Of a stretch of 64,000 nt of DNA, positions 25,161 through 36,240 are shown piece after piece. Numbering within the stretch: position 1 is the stretch's first letter; every line of letters starts with the position of its first letter. The stretch is from positions 565,501-629,500 of the forward strand of contig NC_134645.1 in the NCBI RefSeq assembly GCF_030463565.1, written 5' to 3'. The translations under genes and the position numbers were made by a program. The notes below the pieces were generated by a model. That model was not told the origin of the DNA, made no database searches, and worked only from the letters and a program-made list of their open reading frames with translations. The DNA is from Pelecanus crispus. Its lineage: Eukaryota > Chordata > Aves > Pelecaniformes > Pelecanidae.

Positions 25161-25328
25161 CCCAGCGGGCCGCCCCGCCCCGCCCCGCCTGTCCCACCGG
25201 GCGGGCAAGGGGGGGGGCGGAGGGGGGGCTGCGCGGGGAGGGCGGCCCTAAACCACCCCACCCCCCCGGGCCCGTCCCGCTGCCGGGGTGCGCGGGAGAG
25301 CGGCGCCCCCCCCCCCGCTCCGCGCGCC

Positions 25329-26010
25329 CCTTTGTGCCGCCCGCCGGGAGGCTCGCGCAGCTTTATGCTAATGAGGCGCACAAAGGCGGCCGGCGGGGGG
25401 GGGGGGGGGGGGGGGGGGGGCTGCTCGCGTGCCGCCCGCGTGCCCCGCCGCCCCCCACAAAGGCGCGCGGGACCGGGGGGGGGGGGGGGAAGGTGTGTGT
25501 CCCCGCCGTGCCGCCACCTGCCACGCGCGGAGCTCCCGCGCAGCTTCCCCGCGTGGGCCGCGGCGGCGGACAAAGGGTTAAGGGGCCGCGGGTGCACCTG
25601 CCGGCACCGGCCCCGCCGCGGCGGGAGGGGGGGAGGGGGCGCGGGGGCCTCCCCCGGACACGGGCCGCGCCGCCCCGCTCCGCGTCCCGACGGCCGCCCG
25701 AGCGCCGCCCCGGCCCCGCCGCCCCCGGCCCCGCTCGGGGCTGCCCCGGCCCGGGCACTGCGGGGAGCGCGGCCGGGCGGCCCCGGCCCCGCTAACAGGT
25801 TACCGGGGGGGCTCTGCCGCTGCCCCCCGCCCCTCAGCCCCGCGGGCACGGCCCGTTCGCTCCGCGTCCTCCCGCTGCGGGCGAGACCCCCCCCCCTCGC
25901 CCGGCACCTGATGCCGGCAGCCCCCCCCCCCCCCCCCCCCCCGGCGGCGGGGCGGCTTCGCGCCGTTGCGCTGCGCTTTGCCCGGGGGGGGCGGGGGCGG
26001 CACACAAAGG
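25329..26010. promoter_or_regulatory. INSM1: Cluster of HMG-box and E-box sites upstream of INSM1
   Basis: Five ACAAAGG/CCTTTGT words lie at 25329-25335, 25380-25386, 25457-25463, 25570-25576 and 26004-26010. CACCTG E-boxes lie at 25515-25520, 25595-25600 and 25905-25910, with a fourth (CAGGTG) at 26067-26072 in the proximal promoter. INSM1 is known to be switched on by proneural bHLH factors (NEUROD1, neurogenin 3, ASCL1) through E-boxes, so these are the expected inputs. HMG-box input (SOX or TCF) is inferred from motifs alone. Confidence 0.5.
25357..25373 (+). promoter_or_regulatory. INSM1: Downstream copy of the POU-like element, flanked by SOX/TCF-type sites
   Basis: GCAGCTTTATGCTAATG matches the copy at 25144 in 16 of 17 bases. 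It is bracketed by CCTTTGT at 25329-25335 and ACAAAGG at 25380-25386, both SOX/TCF-type HMG-box cores. This is the layout of SOX-POU composite elements used in neural enhancers (established for that class); use here is inference. Confidence 0.5.
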
Positions 26011-26060
26011 CCGCGCGTGCCGGGGGGCGGGGCCGGGCGTGTGCCGGGGCCGCGCGGGCG

Positions 26061-26221
26061 GGGGCTCAGGTGCAGCCGCTCCGCCCGCCGCTGATTGGCC
26101 CGCGCGCCGCCGCCGGCCCGAACAATGGCCCCGGCCCGCTTAAAGGCGGCGGCGGCCGCGCCGCGGGCAGAGCGAGCAGCGCTGCGCCCCGGCCGCCGCC
26201 GGCGCGGAGGGCGGCGCGAAG
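26061..26221 (+). promoter_or_regulatory. INSM1: INSM1 proximal promoter and short 5' UTR
   Basis: In order: E-box CAGGTG (26067-26072), inverted CCAAT box ATTGG (26094-26098), SOX-type AACAATGG (26121-26128), and a TATA-like CTTAAAG (26139-26145). A start site about 25-35 bases after the TATA-like box would give a 5' UTR of only about 50 bases before the ATG at 26222. No transcript data are available; the start site is inferred from motif spacing. Confidence 0.55.
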
Positions 26222-27490
26222 ATGCCCCGGGGCTTCCTGGTGAAGCGCAGCCGGCGGCCCACCCCCGTCTCCTACCGGGCGCGCTGCTGCCGCGACGCCG
26301 GCCCGCCGCTCCCCGCCGCCCCGCCGCCGCCTCTGCCGCCGCGGGACTCGCCGCCGCCGGTGCCGTTCGGGACGCCCGATGCCGGCGTGCAGGCGCTGCG
26401 CAGCCCGACGCGGCCCGTCAGCAGGGACAAGTACTTGGAGCGCGGCTTCAGCCTGGGCTCGCCCGTCTCGGCCGAGTCCTTCCCCGCGCCGGCCGTGCCC
26501 GCCACCATGGACCCGCTCCTCTTCGCCCCGGCCGAGCTCAAGCTCTGGGCCGCCGCCGGCCACGCCGAGCCGCCCGCCGGCCGCGCCGCCGCCCCCGCCG
26601 CCGCTGCCGCCGGCGGGGCCCCCGCGCCGCCCGCCCCGGCCGCGCCGCCCGCCGCCGGCCGCCCGCCGCCCGCCAAGCGACCGGCGGAGCCCGGGCGGCA
26701 GAAGGCGCCGTCGGGCAAGAAGGCGAAGGCGATCCGCAAGCTGACCTTCGAGGACGAGGTGACCACGTCGCCCGTGCTGGGGCTGCGCATCAAGGAGGGC
26801 CCGGTGGAGGCGCCGGCCAAGGCGCGGGGCGGCTGCGCCCGGCCGCTGGGCGAGTTCATCTGCCAGCTCTGCAAGGAGGAGTACGGGGACCCCTTCGCGC
26901 TGGCGCAGCACCGCTGCTCCCGCATCGTGCGCGTGGAGTACCGCTGCCCCGAGTGCGACAAGGTCTTCAGCTGCCCCGCCAACCTGGCCTCGCACCGCCG
27001 CTGGCACAAGCCGCGCCCGCCCGCCAAGGCCGGCCCCGAGGAGCCGCCGAAGGAGGCGGCCGGCAGCGGCAGCGGCAGCGGCAGCGAGCGGGACACGCCG
27101 AGCCCCGGCGGCGCCTCGGAGGCGGGCTCCGAGGAGGGGCTCTTCGAGTGCCCCCGCTGCGCCAAGCGGTTCCGCCGGCAGGCCTACCTGCGCAAGCACC
27201 TGCTGGGCCACCCGGCCCCGGCCCCGGCCGCCGAGCCCGCCGCCGAGGAGCCGCCCGCGCCGCCGGCCGCCGAGTGCCGCCTCTGCCCCGTCTGCGGGGA
27301 GACCTTCCCCAGCAAGAGCAGCCAGGAGCGGCACCTGCGCCTGCTGCACGCCGCCCAGGTCTTCCCCTGCAAGTACTGCCCGGCCACCTTCTACAGCTCG
27401 CCCGGCCTCACCCGGCACATCAACAAGTGCCACCCGTCCGAGAACAGGCAGGTCATCCTGCTGCAGGTGCCGCTGCGCCCCGCCTGCTGA
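26222..27490 (+). CDS. INSM1: INSM1, insulinoma-associated protein 1 (zinc-finger repressor), single exon
   Basis: Complete 422-residue intronless gene. The start is fixed by the N-terminal SNAG motif [19 protein letters not shown] (residues 1-19), which must be at the extreme N terminus to recruit LSD1/CoREST-type repressor complexes. Residues 24-160 are Pro/Ala-rich. A basic segment [16 protein letters not shown] (about 165-180) could be the nuclear signal. Five C2H2-type fingers follow: 214-230 (C214, C217, H230, then C232 as the likely last ligand), 242-262, 310-330, 355-376 and 383-404 (last ligands H399, H404). The tail [14 protein letters not shown] is the family ending. The human protein is about 510 residues, so this copy is shorter, mostly through reduced low-complexity linkers. 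It acts in the nucleus as a repressor in neuronal progenitors and endocrine pancreas, adrenal and gut cells, downstream of proneural factors. The Kozak -3 base is A. Confidence 0.98.
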   Translation: MPRGFLVKRSRRPTPVSYRARCCRDAGPPLPAAPPPPLPPRDSPPPVPFGTPDAGVQALRSPTRPVSRDKYLERGFSLGSPVSAESFPAPAVPATMDPLLFAPAELKLWAAAGHAEPPAGRAAAPAAAAAGGAPAPPAPAAPPAAGRPPPAKRPAEPGRQKAPSGKKAKAIRKLTFEDEVTTSPVLGLRIKEGPVEAPAKARGGCARPLGEFICQLCKEEYGDPFALAQHRCSRIVRVEYRCPECDKVFSCPANLASHRRWHKPRPPAKAGPEEPPKEAAGSGSGSGSERDTPSPGGASEAGSEEGLFECPRCAKRFRRQAYLRKHLLGHPAPAPAAEPAAEEPPAPPAAECRLCPVCGETFPSKSSQERHLRLLHAAQVFPCKYCPATFYSSPGLTRHINKCHPSENRQVILLQVPLRPAC

Positions 27491-27994
27491 GCCGCCCTGC
27501 CCGCCGGCACCGCCGCCGGCACCGGGCACCGGGCAGTGGGGACCAGGGACCGGGGCCGGGACCGGGGCCGCCCCGTCCGCCCCGCGGGCTGCGCTTGGGA
27601 CTCGCCCCACCATTAGCTTTAATACGGCTTGTGAACTGCTGCAATCTGGCTTTACCTTTACCTTTCCCGCCTCTCTTCTTTTTTTTTTTTTTTTTTTTTT
27701 TTCCTCCTTTCCCCCCCCCCCCCCCCCCTTTTTTTTTTGTTTCAGGTTTTTTTTTTTTGGTTCGTTCGTTTGGGGTTTTTATAAATGTGAACAGCTCAAA
27801 CCGCTTGCAGAGAAATAATGAGAATTTCCTTTAGTATAGCCACAAATGCCTTGACTCTGCTGTTGATGGTCTCCAGAAAATGCTGTAGAAACTGCCTTAA
27901 CTGTGACATGCCAACTTTCTGTTTTTGTTCGTTTTGCCCTCACTACGGTAGCTCATGAGTTGACTATCTGTATATGTTGGTTTGAGTAATTATG

Positions 27995-28016
27995 TTATTT
28001 ATTCGTTATTTATTTA
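27995..28016 (+). promoter_or_regulatory. INSM1: AU-rich elements in INSM1 3' UTR
   Basis: Two TTATTTATT nonamers (27995-28003 and 28006-28014) hold overlapping ATTTA pentamers. This class of element shortens mRNA life, which suits a transiently expressed regulator. Confidence 0.6.
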
Positions 28017-28323
28017 TATTAATTATGAAGATCGATATTATTTGATTGCAGATACTCTAATGCGCTTTTTCTTTTTTTTGGTCTCCCCGCCTGCCATTTC
28101 ACTGTGCGTTTTAGAAGATCTTTTTTTCTAAAGGGATCTGCTAAAAAGGTTTTAACTTTTATACCTAGAATAACACACGATCTTAACCATTTTATCCTGT
28201 GCAACTGACAGCTCTTACTTCTAGATGCAATCTCTTTTTCTACACACATTATTTTCTTAACTGTTAGCTATTTATAGAGTGCTTCGATAGAACTGTTTCA
28301 ACTGTATAATTATTTACTATTCA

Positions 28324-28329
28324 AATAAA
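28324..28329 (+). terminator. INSM1: INSM1 polyadenylation signal
   Basis: Canonical AATAAA, followed within 20-30 bases by a change to GC-rich sequence. It is the only good signal at the expected 3' end. Confidence 0.8.
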
Positions 28330-28345
28330 ATATTTTCAAATTCAA

Positions 28346-31300
28346 GCGTGCCCCTGCTGCCTCCTGCTTCTCCCTGCCGGGCTGGCCCTGGGGGGGAGCT
28401 GGGGCTGGGGCCGGGCTCCGGACTCGAGCTGGCAGGGTGCCCTGGTAGGCACCAGCCTGCTCCGCACCTTTTCGCCAGATTAATTAAACAGGAATTGAAG
28501 AGGGCGGGGGGGGAAGGGGTGAGGCGTGCCGGGGGAGGTTGCCCTCCCGTGCGCAGGGGTGCACCGCGGGCACCGGCTGCCCGAGCCCTGGCCCTTCCCT
28601 GCGCTGTCCCCGCGCTCCGCTTCTGGCCGTTGGGAAGAGCTTCCAGGGACCTTCCCCTGAAAGTGCTGCAGGGAAAACATGAGGGGGGGGGGGCACCTTC
28701 GACGGAGAAGTGGAAAACTTGGGGAAATCCTTGCCTGGGAGTGGATGCGCTGTTTGCTTGGCTGGCTTTCCCTTGTGCTCGGCACTCTGGGATGCGGGGT
28801 TAAGGGGACGTGGAGGAGCTGCGTCCCGCTCTCGCTGTGAACTGTGAGGCTGGCTGCGAGGAAGGCCGAGCTTTTGCACGCCTGGTTTCAAGGCTACAGC
28901 CTGCTCCTGCCCGCTCCCGCTCTGCCCCGTGGTGGGATTTCTGCAGCATCCTCAATAACCACAGCTTTTTGGCAAACCGGGCGTGCTAGGATTCCCCGCT
29001 GGAAGAGGGGAGGACACCAGCGCGTGACAAAACTCGCAGGGCAGCGATGGGGCAGGGGGAGAACACGGTGCGAAGCAGCACGGTGCCAAGCAGCACGGTT
29101 CACCCCGCGAGGGCAAAGGCGGCTGCGTCCCGTGGCCCGCGGCGGGGCTCTGCGCAGGACGTGCCCGGTCCTGGGAGCGTCTTCCGTAGCAGCGGGTCGG
29201 TGTCACCAGCCCTGATGTGTGCGGGGGCTGCCAGGCTTGTGTCCGTACGGGGGAATTGCGTGGGTTTGGTCAAAAAGTAGTTCCTTAATTTTTTTTAGCA
29301 AAAATTGTTGTAAGTGGGGGAGATGCATGCTGGGCCAGCGACACCCCTCTCGCAGGTGTCGCGGCGCAGCCGTACCTTCTCTCCCTTTGCCAGCAGGAGA
29401 AGCCACAGAGCCGCGCTCGTGGCACGCAGGTCTGCTTGGCAACCCCAAATGCAGATACCGTGTCACCTGCTGGCCGCTGAGGGCCGACTCTGGGCTGCGA
29501 GGTCTCGGCTCAGGTGTTTTGGCACGTGCCGTTGCGGGGATGATAACACCTTGGAGGCTTTTGCTCGCTGGAAGAGGTTTCCAGCCATGTTCGCGCACCT
29601 AAAGGCTCCTGACTGAGACGCGGCTGTTAAAGGCAGGTGACGTTCCGGAGCTTCCCGCAAGGAAGCTTCCCAGGACACGTCTGAGTATTTTTTGATGTGG
29701 CAAAGCTTCTAGAGAAAGAAAATCTTTCTAGAGAAAGGTTGGGTTTTTTTGTTCGGTCAGCCTAAAAAGCACCAAAGCTAGTACGCTCCTGCTGCCTTGA
29801 TTCCTAAGAAACCACCTTCATTGCGCCGGGACTGGCTTCAGGTGTAGGCGAAGCTGTGGTTTTAGCTGTAAACTGATACACCGAAAAAGAGAACATGGCC
29901 TCAGCGGCCTCAGAGATACAGGCAGTGAAACATGCTTGGCAAGAAGTGTGGTTTTGCTTTCCGCAGCTTCCCTGGCCTTGGAAAGCCCCAGGTACGGCTG
30001 TCGCAGCCCGGTGTGTCACCGCTGTCCGGGGCCGGCCCGGCTGCTCACGCCGCTCCGACCAAGCGGCAGCTCCCCGGGGGGGTTTGCCGGCGCCCGTGGC
30101 GGTCCTCCCGGGCTGCCGGCCGCTGTTTCCAGACCGATGCCCGGTGCGTCCTTCAGAGCACCCAGAAGCTCCGTCCGCATCTTCGCAGCAGGGCCCCAGC
30201 TGAGGTCTGTGCGCGAAGCCTGTGGCGCCGACAGGCCACGAAACAACCGCTTCACGTCGGTATCCATTTCCCAGTAGTCAAGTAACTTCATGCCTGTTCC
30301 GGTAGGAGCCAGATAAAATCTGTTGGGGTCAGAAGAATTCCCCAGGTTTGTAGGGAACCGGCAGGGTGGCCATCAGCACCCACGCTTTTGCATCTTCTGC
30401 TGACAGGAACATACGTTGCGGTGGAAAGTGTGGTTAGCGGAGGCTCGTATTTTGGGGAGGAGTAAGGAGAGGTGAAACTGGAGTACTTTGGAAACTGGGC
30501 TCCGTTCACAAACATTAGACAGGGGACTCGCTTTTGGCGTCGCTGGGCTACAGCAGCCTTGGTGAAGCCAGCTGCTGGGCCTTTCGGGCTGCACCCTCCT
30601 TTCATCGGCTGCGCCGCTGCAGAGCTTTGGGAGAGGGTCAGTGTGAGGCACCAGCTCCCGAGGGAGTGTACGGGGAGCGACCACCATCACCTTTTCGTGT
30701 CTTGAGACCCTGGCAGTGAAGGGCATCGCCCCACCATGGCGGGTTACAAAGCCGCCCACTCACGGCAGGCCTCCTTCGGGCAGTATTTCGGGGAGGGATC
30801 TGTCCCCACCCCTCACAACTTGCCCCAGCGCAGAGCGGCTCCTGCCCTGCGCTGTCCCCCGACGCGGGACCTCAGCCCAGCTCTCCTCTGCCTCCGCCTC
30901 CGCGTCCACGAGACCCTCAAGCCCACTTTTAGCTCGGTGGGTACGCCAAGAGCTGAGCGGCGCAGCCGAAACGGGCGCTCGGCCGGCGCCGTGCGCAGCA
31001 GCTTCTGGGAATGCAGGTGTTGCCTTTTCGGTGCCGCGTTCTCGCCATCCAGCAGCGCAGGCCGGCCAGCACTGTGCAAACAAAGCCTCCTGCTGTCAGC
31101 TAACAAATCAATTTGCTGATGACTCTCAATGCATCCAGCAGGAACAGGTTTGGGCACCACGGAAAATGCTGATCCTACCCCAAATGTGACGCCATTTCCA
31201 ATTCTTGGAGGCGGTTGGCGCGCAGGTACGGGGTTGCTCGCTCTCCGTGCACATGGGCAGGGATGTTTGCCCGGTTTGCAAACCGCTGGAGCCTTCCTCC

Positions 31301-32300
31301 TCTCCGAGCACACAAAGAGCTGAACACATGGGCTGAAGCGGATTGTTTGCAAACTGAAAGGAAACAGGGAGATTAATTACAGGAACCTTCAGGGTCCTGA
31401 AAAACGCGGCTCCAACACCATCACTGAGCCGTGGGCGCAGAGCTAGTGAGAAGCTGGGAAGAGCTTTTCCTGTCGGCGGTGTCGGCGCCAGCGCCGCCGC
31501 CAGCAGAGGAATAGTCTCTGTGGTGCTGTGTCCTGAGTGTAATTTTTTAGCAATTTTGGTATCAACACCACGGTCACTCGCAGCCGTCGATACAGTAGGT
31601 GCGTCCATCGGCTGCCTCGCTTGGAGGGCTCGCTGGGAAACACAGCTGGGCACAGCCGAAGGTTTTGGGGGCTGGCTGTGCGGCAGGGGCTGCCCGGCCT
31701 TGCCGAGCATCACCTGGTTTGTTTCTTGGGTGGGAGGCGAGGTCCCAGGGGCCAGGGCGAGCCCAGAAATGGGCCCGGGACAGGCCTTTTGCTTTGGCTT
31801 TCAGACCTCTTCCCCATGCAAACCTGTTCTAAAACGCGTGTCGCTTTTCAGTGAGCTGGCGGGGGGAAACCACTCATGGAGCTGCAGGCGTTTCTGCCCA
31901 TCTGTCCCCTGCGGGGCGTGGGGTGCTGTGGGGTGCTGTGGGGTGCCGTGGGGTGCTGTGGGGTGCTGCGGGGTGCCATTGCGTGCTGTGGGGTGCCGTG
32001 GGGTGCCACAGGGTGCTGTGGGGTGCTGTGGCGTGCCATGGGGTGCCGCGGGGTGCTGTGGGGTGCCGTGTGGCAGCGGTGCTGACGCGCCTCCTGCCCA
32101 TCGCCCACCTGTGAGGGTGCTGGGTCTCGGTGGGCATTTTGGGCCAGTGGGGCTACTGCAGCTGGGTGGTGCAGTGAGTTACCTGGGCACCCAGGCACCT
32201 CCCCTTGGTGAAGGGCAAGGGTGCCCAGGCTGCCTAAGTTTTGCACATTGCATTCAAACATCTCAAATCCTTCCACGCAGATAAAAAGCCTCATTATGGC
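28346..32300. other. GC-rich intergenic region downstream of INSM1
   Basis: CpG-rich, mostly unique sequence. Many open frames of 60-250 codons occur on both strands, but they overlap one another, use no consistent codon pattern and match no family I know; GC-rich DNA lacks stop codons by chance. It includes the 10-bp minisatellite at 31911-32075. No gene called. Confidence 0.55.
31911..32075. repeat. 10-bp minisatellite GGGTGCYGTG
   Basis: Fifteen units in exact 10-base register from 31921 to 32070 (GGGTGCTGTG or GGGTGCCGTG, with a few CCATG, CCACA and CTGCG variants), plus a partial unit at the left. The G-rich strand is +. Long frames on both strands here are artefacts of the repeat. Confidence 0.95.
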
Positions 32301-35300
32301 TTTAAATGGTTTTAATTGATTTTAGTTTACAATCCGCATAACAAAGGTCTGCCTCGTGGAAACATTTGCTATGGTAATCGGCAAGCTGGGCACGCCGGGC
32401 GTGGCCTTTCATTTGGTAGGGCTGGCCTACAGATAAAGGCTTCAGGGCAGGACACCGGCGGGCTTTAGTTTTTTAAAAGTCTTATTTAATCTAAGTGCAT
32501 GGCTGTAAAGGTACGTAGTGTCTAGCAAAGGCACAAACATCCCGGTGATGTTCTGACCCCGGCTTCTGATTTTGCCCTTACCATCAGTACAGGCAGGGAG
32601 AGCCTGAAATCGGGCGGCGACGCGCTGTGGCTGCGGCAGGGCGGTGGCGCGGCCGCGTTGACGGCGCTGGTGCGGGGAGAGGTGGCCGACACCGTCGGAA
32701 GGGAACCAGCACGGGGACGCTTTTCGGAACACATCCTCCCGTTACGGTAACTTGGACATTATTTTTAACAGCTGTCCGCCAGCTCCAGTTAAACCACCTG
32801 TTACTTTTGGAAAAGAATCGCTATTTTTAAATAATAATAAAACCCCCTTGCGGCTTTGACGCTGAGGGAGCCTAAAGCCTGGCCGGTTCCCTGCCTCGTC
32901 TCCTGCGTGCCACATGCCTTACCACGGCCTGAGGACCACGGCAGTTTTAGACAAACTTAATTTTTTAAACCTTTTCTCAGGTGATGGGGAAACTGATTCA
33001 CAGAAAGTAATATAAAGCAGAGCAAAGGCTCTGCCTGTGCCGCACCCGGCCCTGGGACGGGGTTTGGGGGGGCTGGGGGGCTGCCCTGGCTGCGGTAACG
33101 GCCGGCGGGGGTGAGTGACACAATTCAGCTTCAGTTCGGAGTGGGTTTTTTTAAATTTATCAGGATAAGGAACCAAGTCATCATTTCATGTGCTAATTTT
33201 ACAGTTTTTCATATGTCAGTTAAATGCATTGCAATAACAGTTCAAAGGGGGAAAAAAACACCCCAAACCATAAACCTGAGGAAAATGCCAAACATCTGCA
33301 TGGGATGGTGACTTAGATTTTGACCTGGAAAATTTTATTTTAATTATGCGCACACAGAGACCAGAAGTATAGAATTTATTATGTATAATATATTATGATT
33401 CTACATAAATATATAAATTATATTCCTTTTATCCATATGAGTATAATTCATAATACATACTACAGTGTATAACATATGACACGGAGTAGATCACACTATA
33501 TCAATGTATATTATAATACAGTGTATTAGGTAAAGCCGGACCTGCCCGCACGCCCCACGTCCTGCCCGCGGCGGGTGCTGCGCCCGCGTGGGGGATCAGC
33601 GCTGGCCGCATCTGCCCCGGCTGGCTGGGCCCTGGCGCACCCTGCGTTGCTCAGGTGCGGGGACCCCCTGCGTGAGCCCCTCCGGCGGCTGCGCCAGCGG
33701 CGGAGCGCCGGGCTGGGGAGCGACATGCAGGGGTTAGGGCTGGGGCACCGCGCGGGGACCCCGGGCCGTCAGCCGGGGCTGCGGGGCGGGAAGGGCGGCG
33801 CTCGAGGTGCGGCTGAAGCCCTGGCCCTGTCGGGACCCGGGGCCGGGCTGGGGCCAGGCGCCCACAGAAGCGTCCCTCGCCCCCACCGGTGCGGGCCGCT
33901 GCCCGGCTCCCCGCGGGGACGGCGCTGGTGCCGCCCCAGCCCCTCTCTGGCTCTCCTGAGCGGCGGCGCGGGCGGCTGCCCCATCTCGCACGATTTGCTA
34001 GCCCTCGGCCGGGAAAAGGGACGGTTCCCGGCCGCTCACGAAGCTCAACACGAGCGTGGCCAGCGCTGGGCCTGGGCCAGGGACCCTCCTTGGCAAGGAC
34101 GGGTGGAAGCGGGGTTCCTAGCACCTAGCTAGCGTGCAAAGTCATTTCTGCAAATGGGGACATGCAGGGCTGGAGCTGTTTGGATTAATTCTCCATTTCT
34201 GACAAAAGCACCTGAAAGCAATTTAAGCGAGAACTTTGTCGTCTCTTTTCAGCAAAGGAACAGACGTTTCCGAGCGTCTTTTCCCCCTGCCAAGTAATCT
34301 CCTCGCATTCCCACTGGCATGAGCGGGCAGCAATGCATAAGCACCCCTGACATAATTACGACTGAGAGCACAGACCCCCTTCATTTTCTTAAGTAATGTC
34401 TCCACAGAGTAGAAAATCACCATTAGAAATGTATTGTTTTTAATGTTTATGCGAGTCGCGCAGCAATAAGGCATTACACGGCTTAGAAAGGGAAGCCTTG
34501 TCATCACGCGTTTCTTGAGATGAATAGTGTGTAAATAACGTCTTCTGGGGTTTCGTAATGGTCCGTAATTATTATTAGCAAACTGCTGCAAGCCCCCTTC
34601 AGCGGCGGCCGCAGCTAACGCCCTTGTCGCACGGGCTCCGTGGCTCCCGCCCAGCCGGGGCGGCCGCCGAGGATGCTCGGCAGGGTCAGCGCCGGGAGCG
34701 CCGCGCCGGGAGCGCTCCCCGGAGGGGCCGCTGCCACACTCAGCCGAGGGGCCGGTGCTTTGAAAATACTGATCAAACACACGTGCCCTGGCCGCCCGAG
34801 CGCTGTAATGACAGCTGCCAAGTAGGAGCTGCAGAAGCGCCTCCGATGGCAGCGCTGCCGGCGTTCAATAGCCAAGGACGCTTCGTGGCGGGGACAGGAC
34901 AAAAATAAACCCCAAAATTACAGCCTGCAGCCAAGGGCTGAGGAAGGGGAGCTGTTCTGTGGCCAGCGGTACCTGTGCATGGTAGAGGTGCACCTGAAAG
35001 CGTGTGCACGGGGCTGAGCTTGCCGGGAAGGATGAGTCTGGTGGAGCGTGGCCGGCCCCGGCGCACTCGGTTGGCGCCGCTCGCGACAGGACCGCGCCTG
35101 TGACGCCTGGGCTGAAATGCAAACCTTAAACAGCTTTTGCTGCAGCTCCTTCAGGTGGCCCGCCCTTAGGAATGGTGACAAAAGTAAAGACGCTGTACTA
35201 AGAGCACAATTCCGCAACCAACTTTTATTCTTTAGAAGAGGAGGTTAAAATCATCTTCTTTTGCCCTCAAGCTGTTCCTTAAGACTCACAAAAGCAATTT

Positions 35301-36240
35301 TCAGTAGCAGCTGGGCAGAATTCAGCCCAACAAAACCGTTCGTTCTTTGCCTTTTAGCCTGCGGTGGGTGGCAGCGTGTCCAGGGCAAGACTGTCCCCGT
35401 CGCCCCGGGCAGCAGGAGGTACCCACCCCCGGGGGCCGTGAACAGCATTGCTGAGGTTGTAGGGCCCCCAAATTAAACCACAGTCGGCGAATGCGGGGTG
35501 TGAATCTGTAGGGTGCCTTCGTTTCAGCCACGGTGGGGTGTTAACACCGAAAGTTTTGCCAGACGGCCCTCGCGTCTGGCAGTGATGTTGCCGGTTACAC
35601 CGCCGGCAGCTGTTTCTGCGGCCGCGGCGCTCAGCACAGTGCGCGCTGCGGGAAGGCAAAATCCGCGCCGGTGGCACCGCCTTACCGCCCGGCGTGCACC
35701 AGCTCCGGCAAAAACGTCCCCACCGCATTTGAACCAGCGTGACGAAGCCGCGCCGCCTGCAGCAGCCCGAGTGTCGCCCAGCAGCTGTGGCTGCTCGGGC
35801 CCAGGTGCCACCGCCCAGAGCCAGTGCGTGGCCCGGAGCCGCCGGGGAGCGCTTGCCGGCCACCGCGCCTCCGCCTCACGCCGCCGCGCCCGCCACGCGG
35901 GCACGTACCGTCTCACTGCTCTTCTAAGGGTTTGGTTGCGAGCTAAGATTTATTAAGTTTGTGAGGGGTAACAGAACAGCTTTGTTATCCAGTTCATAGT
36001 ACAAAACCACAGCTGCGTTTTCACAAATTAATATTTTTAGGTTTTCGACATCAGGAAAATACTATTTTCACGGGTGTTTTAATTCTTCCCTGAATTAGGT
36101 GCATATTGCTCTAATGTGAAGAGTCTCCTTTTATCCAGAAGAATGCCTTTGAAATTATTTCAGACCATTTATTGGATAACTAAGAACAAGACAGCCTCGC
36201 CTATCCAGTCCTGAAAATATAAAATAAATTAAAATACATG
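32301..36240. other. Intergenic, mixed AT-rich and GC-rich blocks
   Basis: AT-rich 32301-32560 and 32740-33530 (the latter ending in a TA microsatellite), GC-rich islets at 33,540-34,130, 34,600-34,830 and 35,340-35,920. No exon or RNA gene was recognised; the reading frames in the islets overlap on both strands and lack family features. Confidence 0.5.
33373..33525. repeat. TA-rich microsatellite-like tract
   Basis: Imperfect repeats of TATAATATATTATG, ATAATAC and TATA types, just before an abrupt GC-rich block. Confidence 0.75.

Larger units (their letters stand above)
24240..27630. promoter_or_regulatory. INSM1: CpG island spanning the INSM1 promoter and gene
   Basis: Continuous very GC-rich, CpG-dense sequence covers the last CFAP61 exon, the 39-bp minisatellite, the INSM1 upstream region and the whole INSM1 coding exon, then stops abruptly in the 3' UTR at about 27,630. 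This is typical of intronless developmental regulator genes and of Polycomb-target islands (established knowledge). Long G runs (for example 25395-25420) and C runs (25921-25942) may form quadruplexes and are prone to sequencing error. Confidence 0.85.
27491..28345 (+). other. INSM1: INSM1 3' UTR
   Basis: The GC-rich start changes sharply at about 27,630 to AT-rich sequence. It contains a T run (27679-27702), a C run (27711-27728) and another T run (27729-27738), AU-rich elements at 27995-28016, and ends with AATAAA at 28324. The length (about 850 bases) and single-exon layout fit the gene. Confidence 0.8.

Noticed and set aside
23768-26005. 745-codon minus-strand open frame, and plus-strand frames up to 471 codons, across the repeats and CpG island
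   Set aside because: The frames stay open because the 39-bp unit is a multiple of three and the DNA has very few A/T bases for stop codons. Products are Pro/Gly/Ala/Arg repeats with no domain.
26066-27613. 515-codon minus-strand frame and 579-codon plus-strand frame overlapping INSM1
   Set aside because: They are shadows of INSM1 in GC-rich DNA; only the 26222-27490 frame has the SNAG motif and zinc fingers.
31126-31713. 195-codon minus-strand frame and 254-codon plus-strand frame (31520-32284)
   Set aside because: They overlap each other on opposite strands, the second runs into the 10-bp repeat, and neither has recognisable domains.
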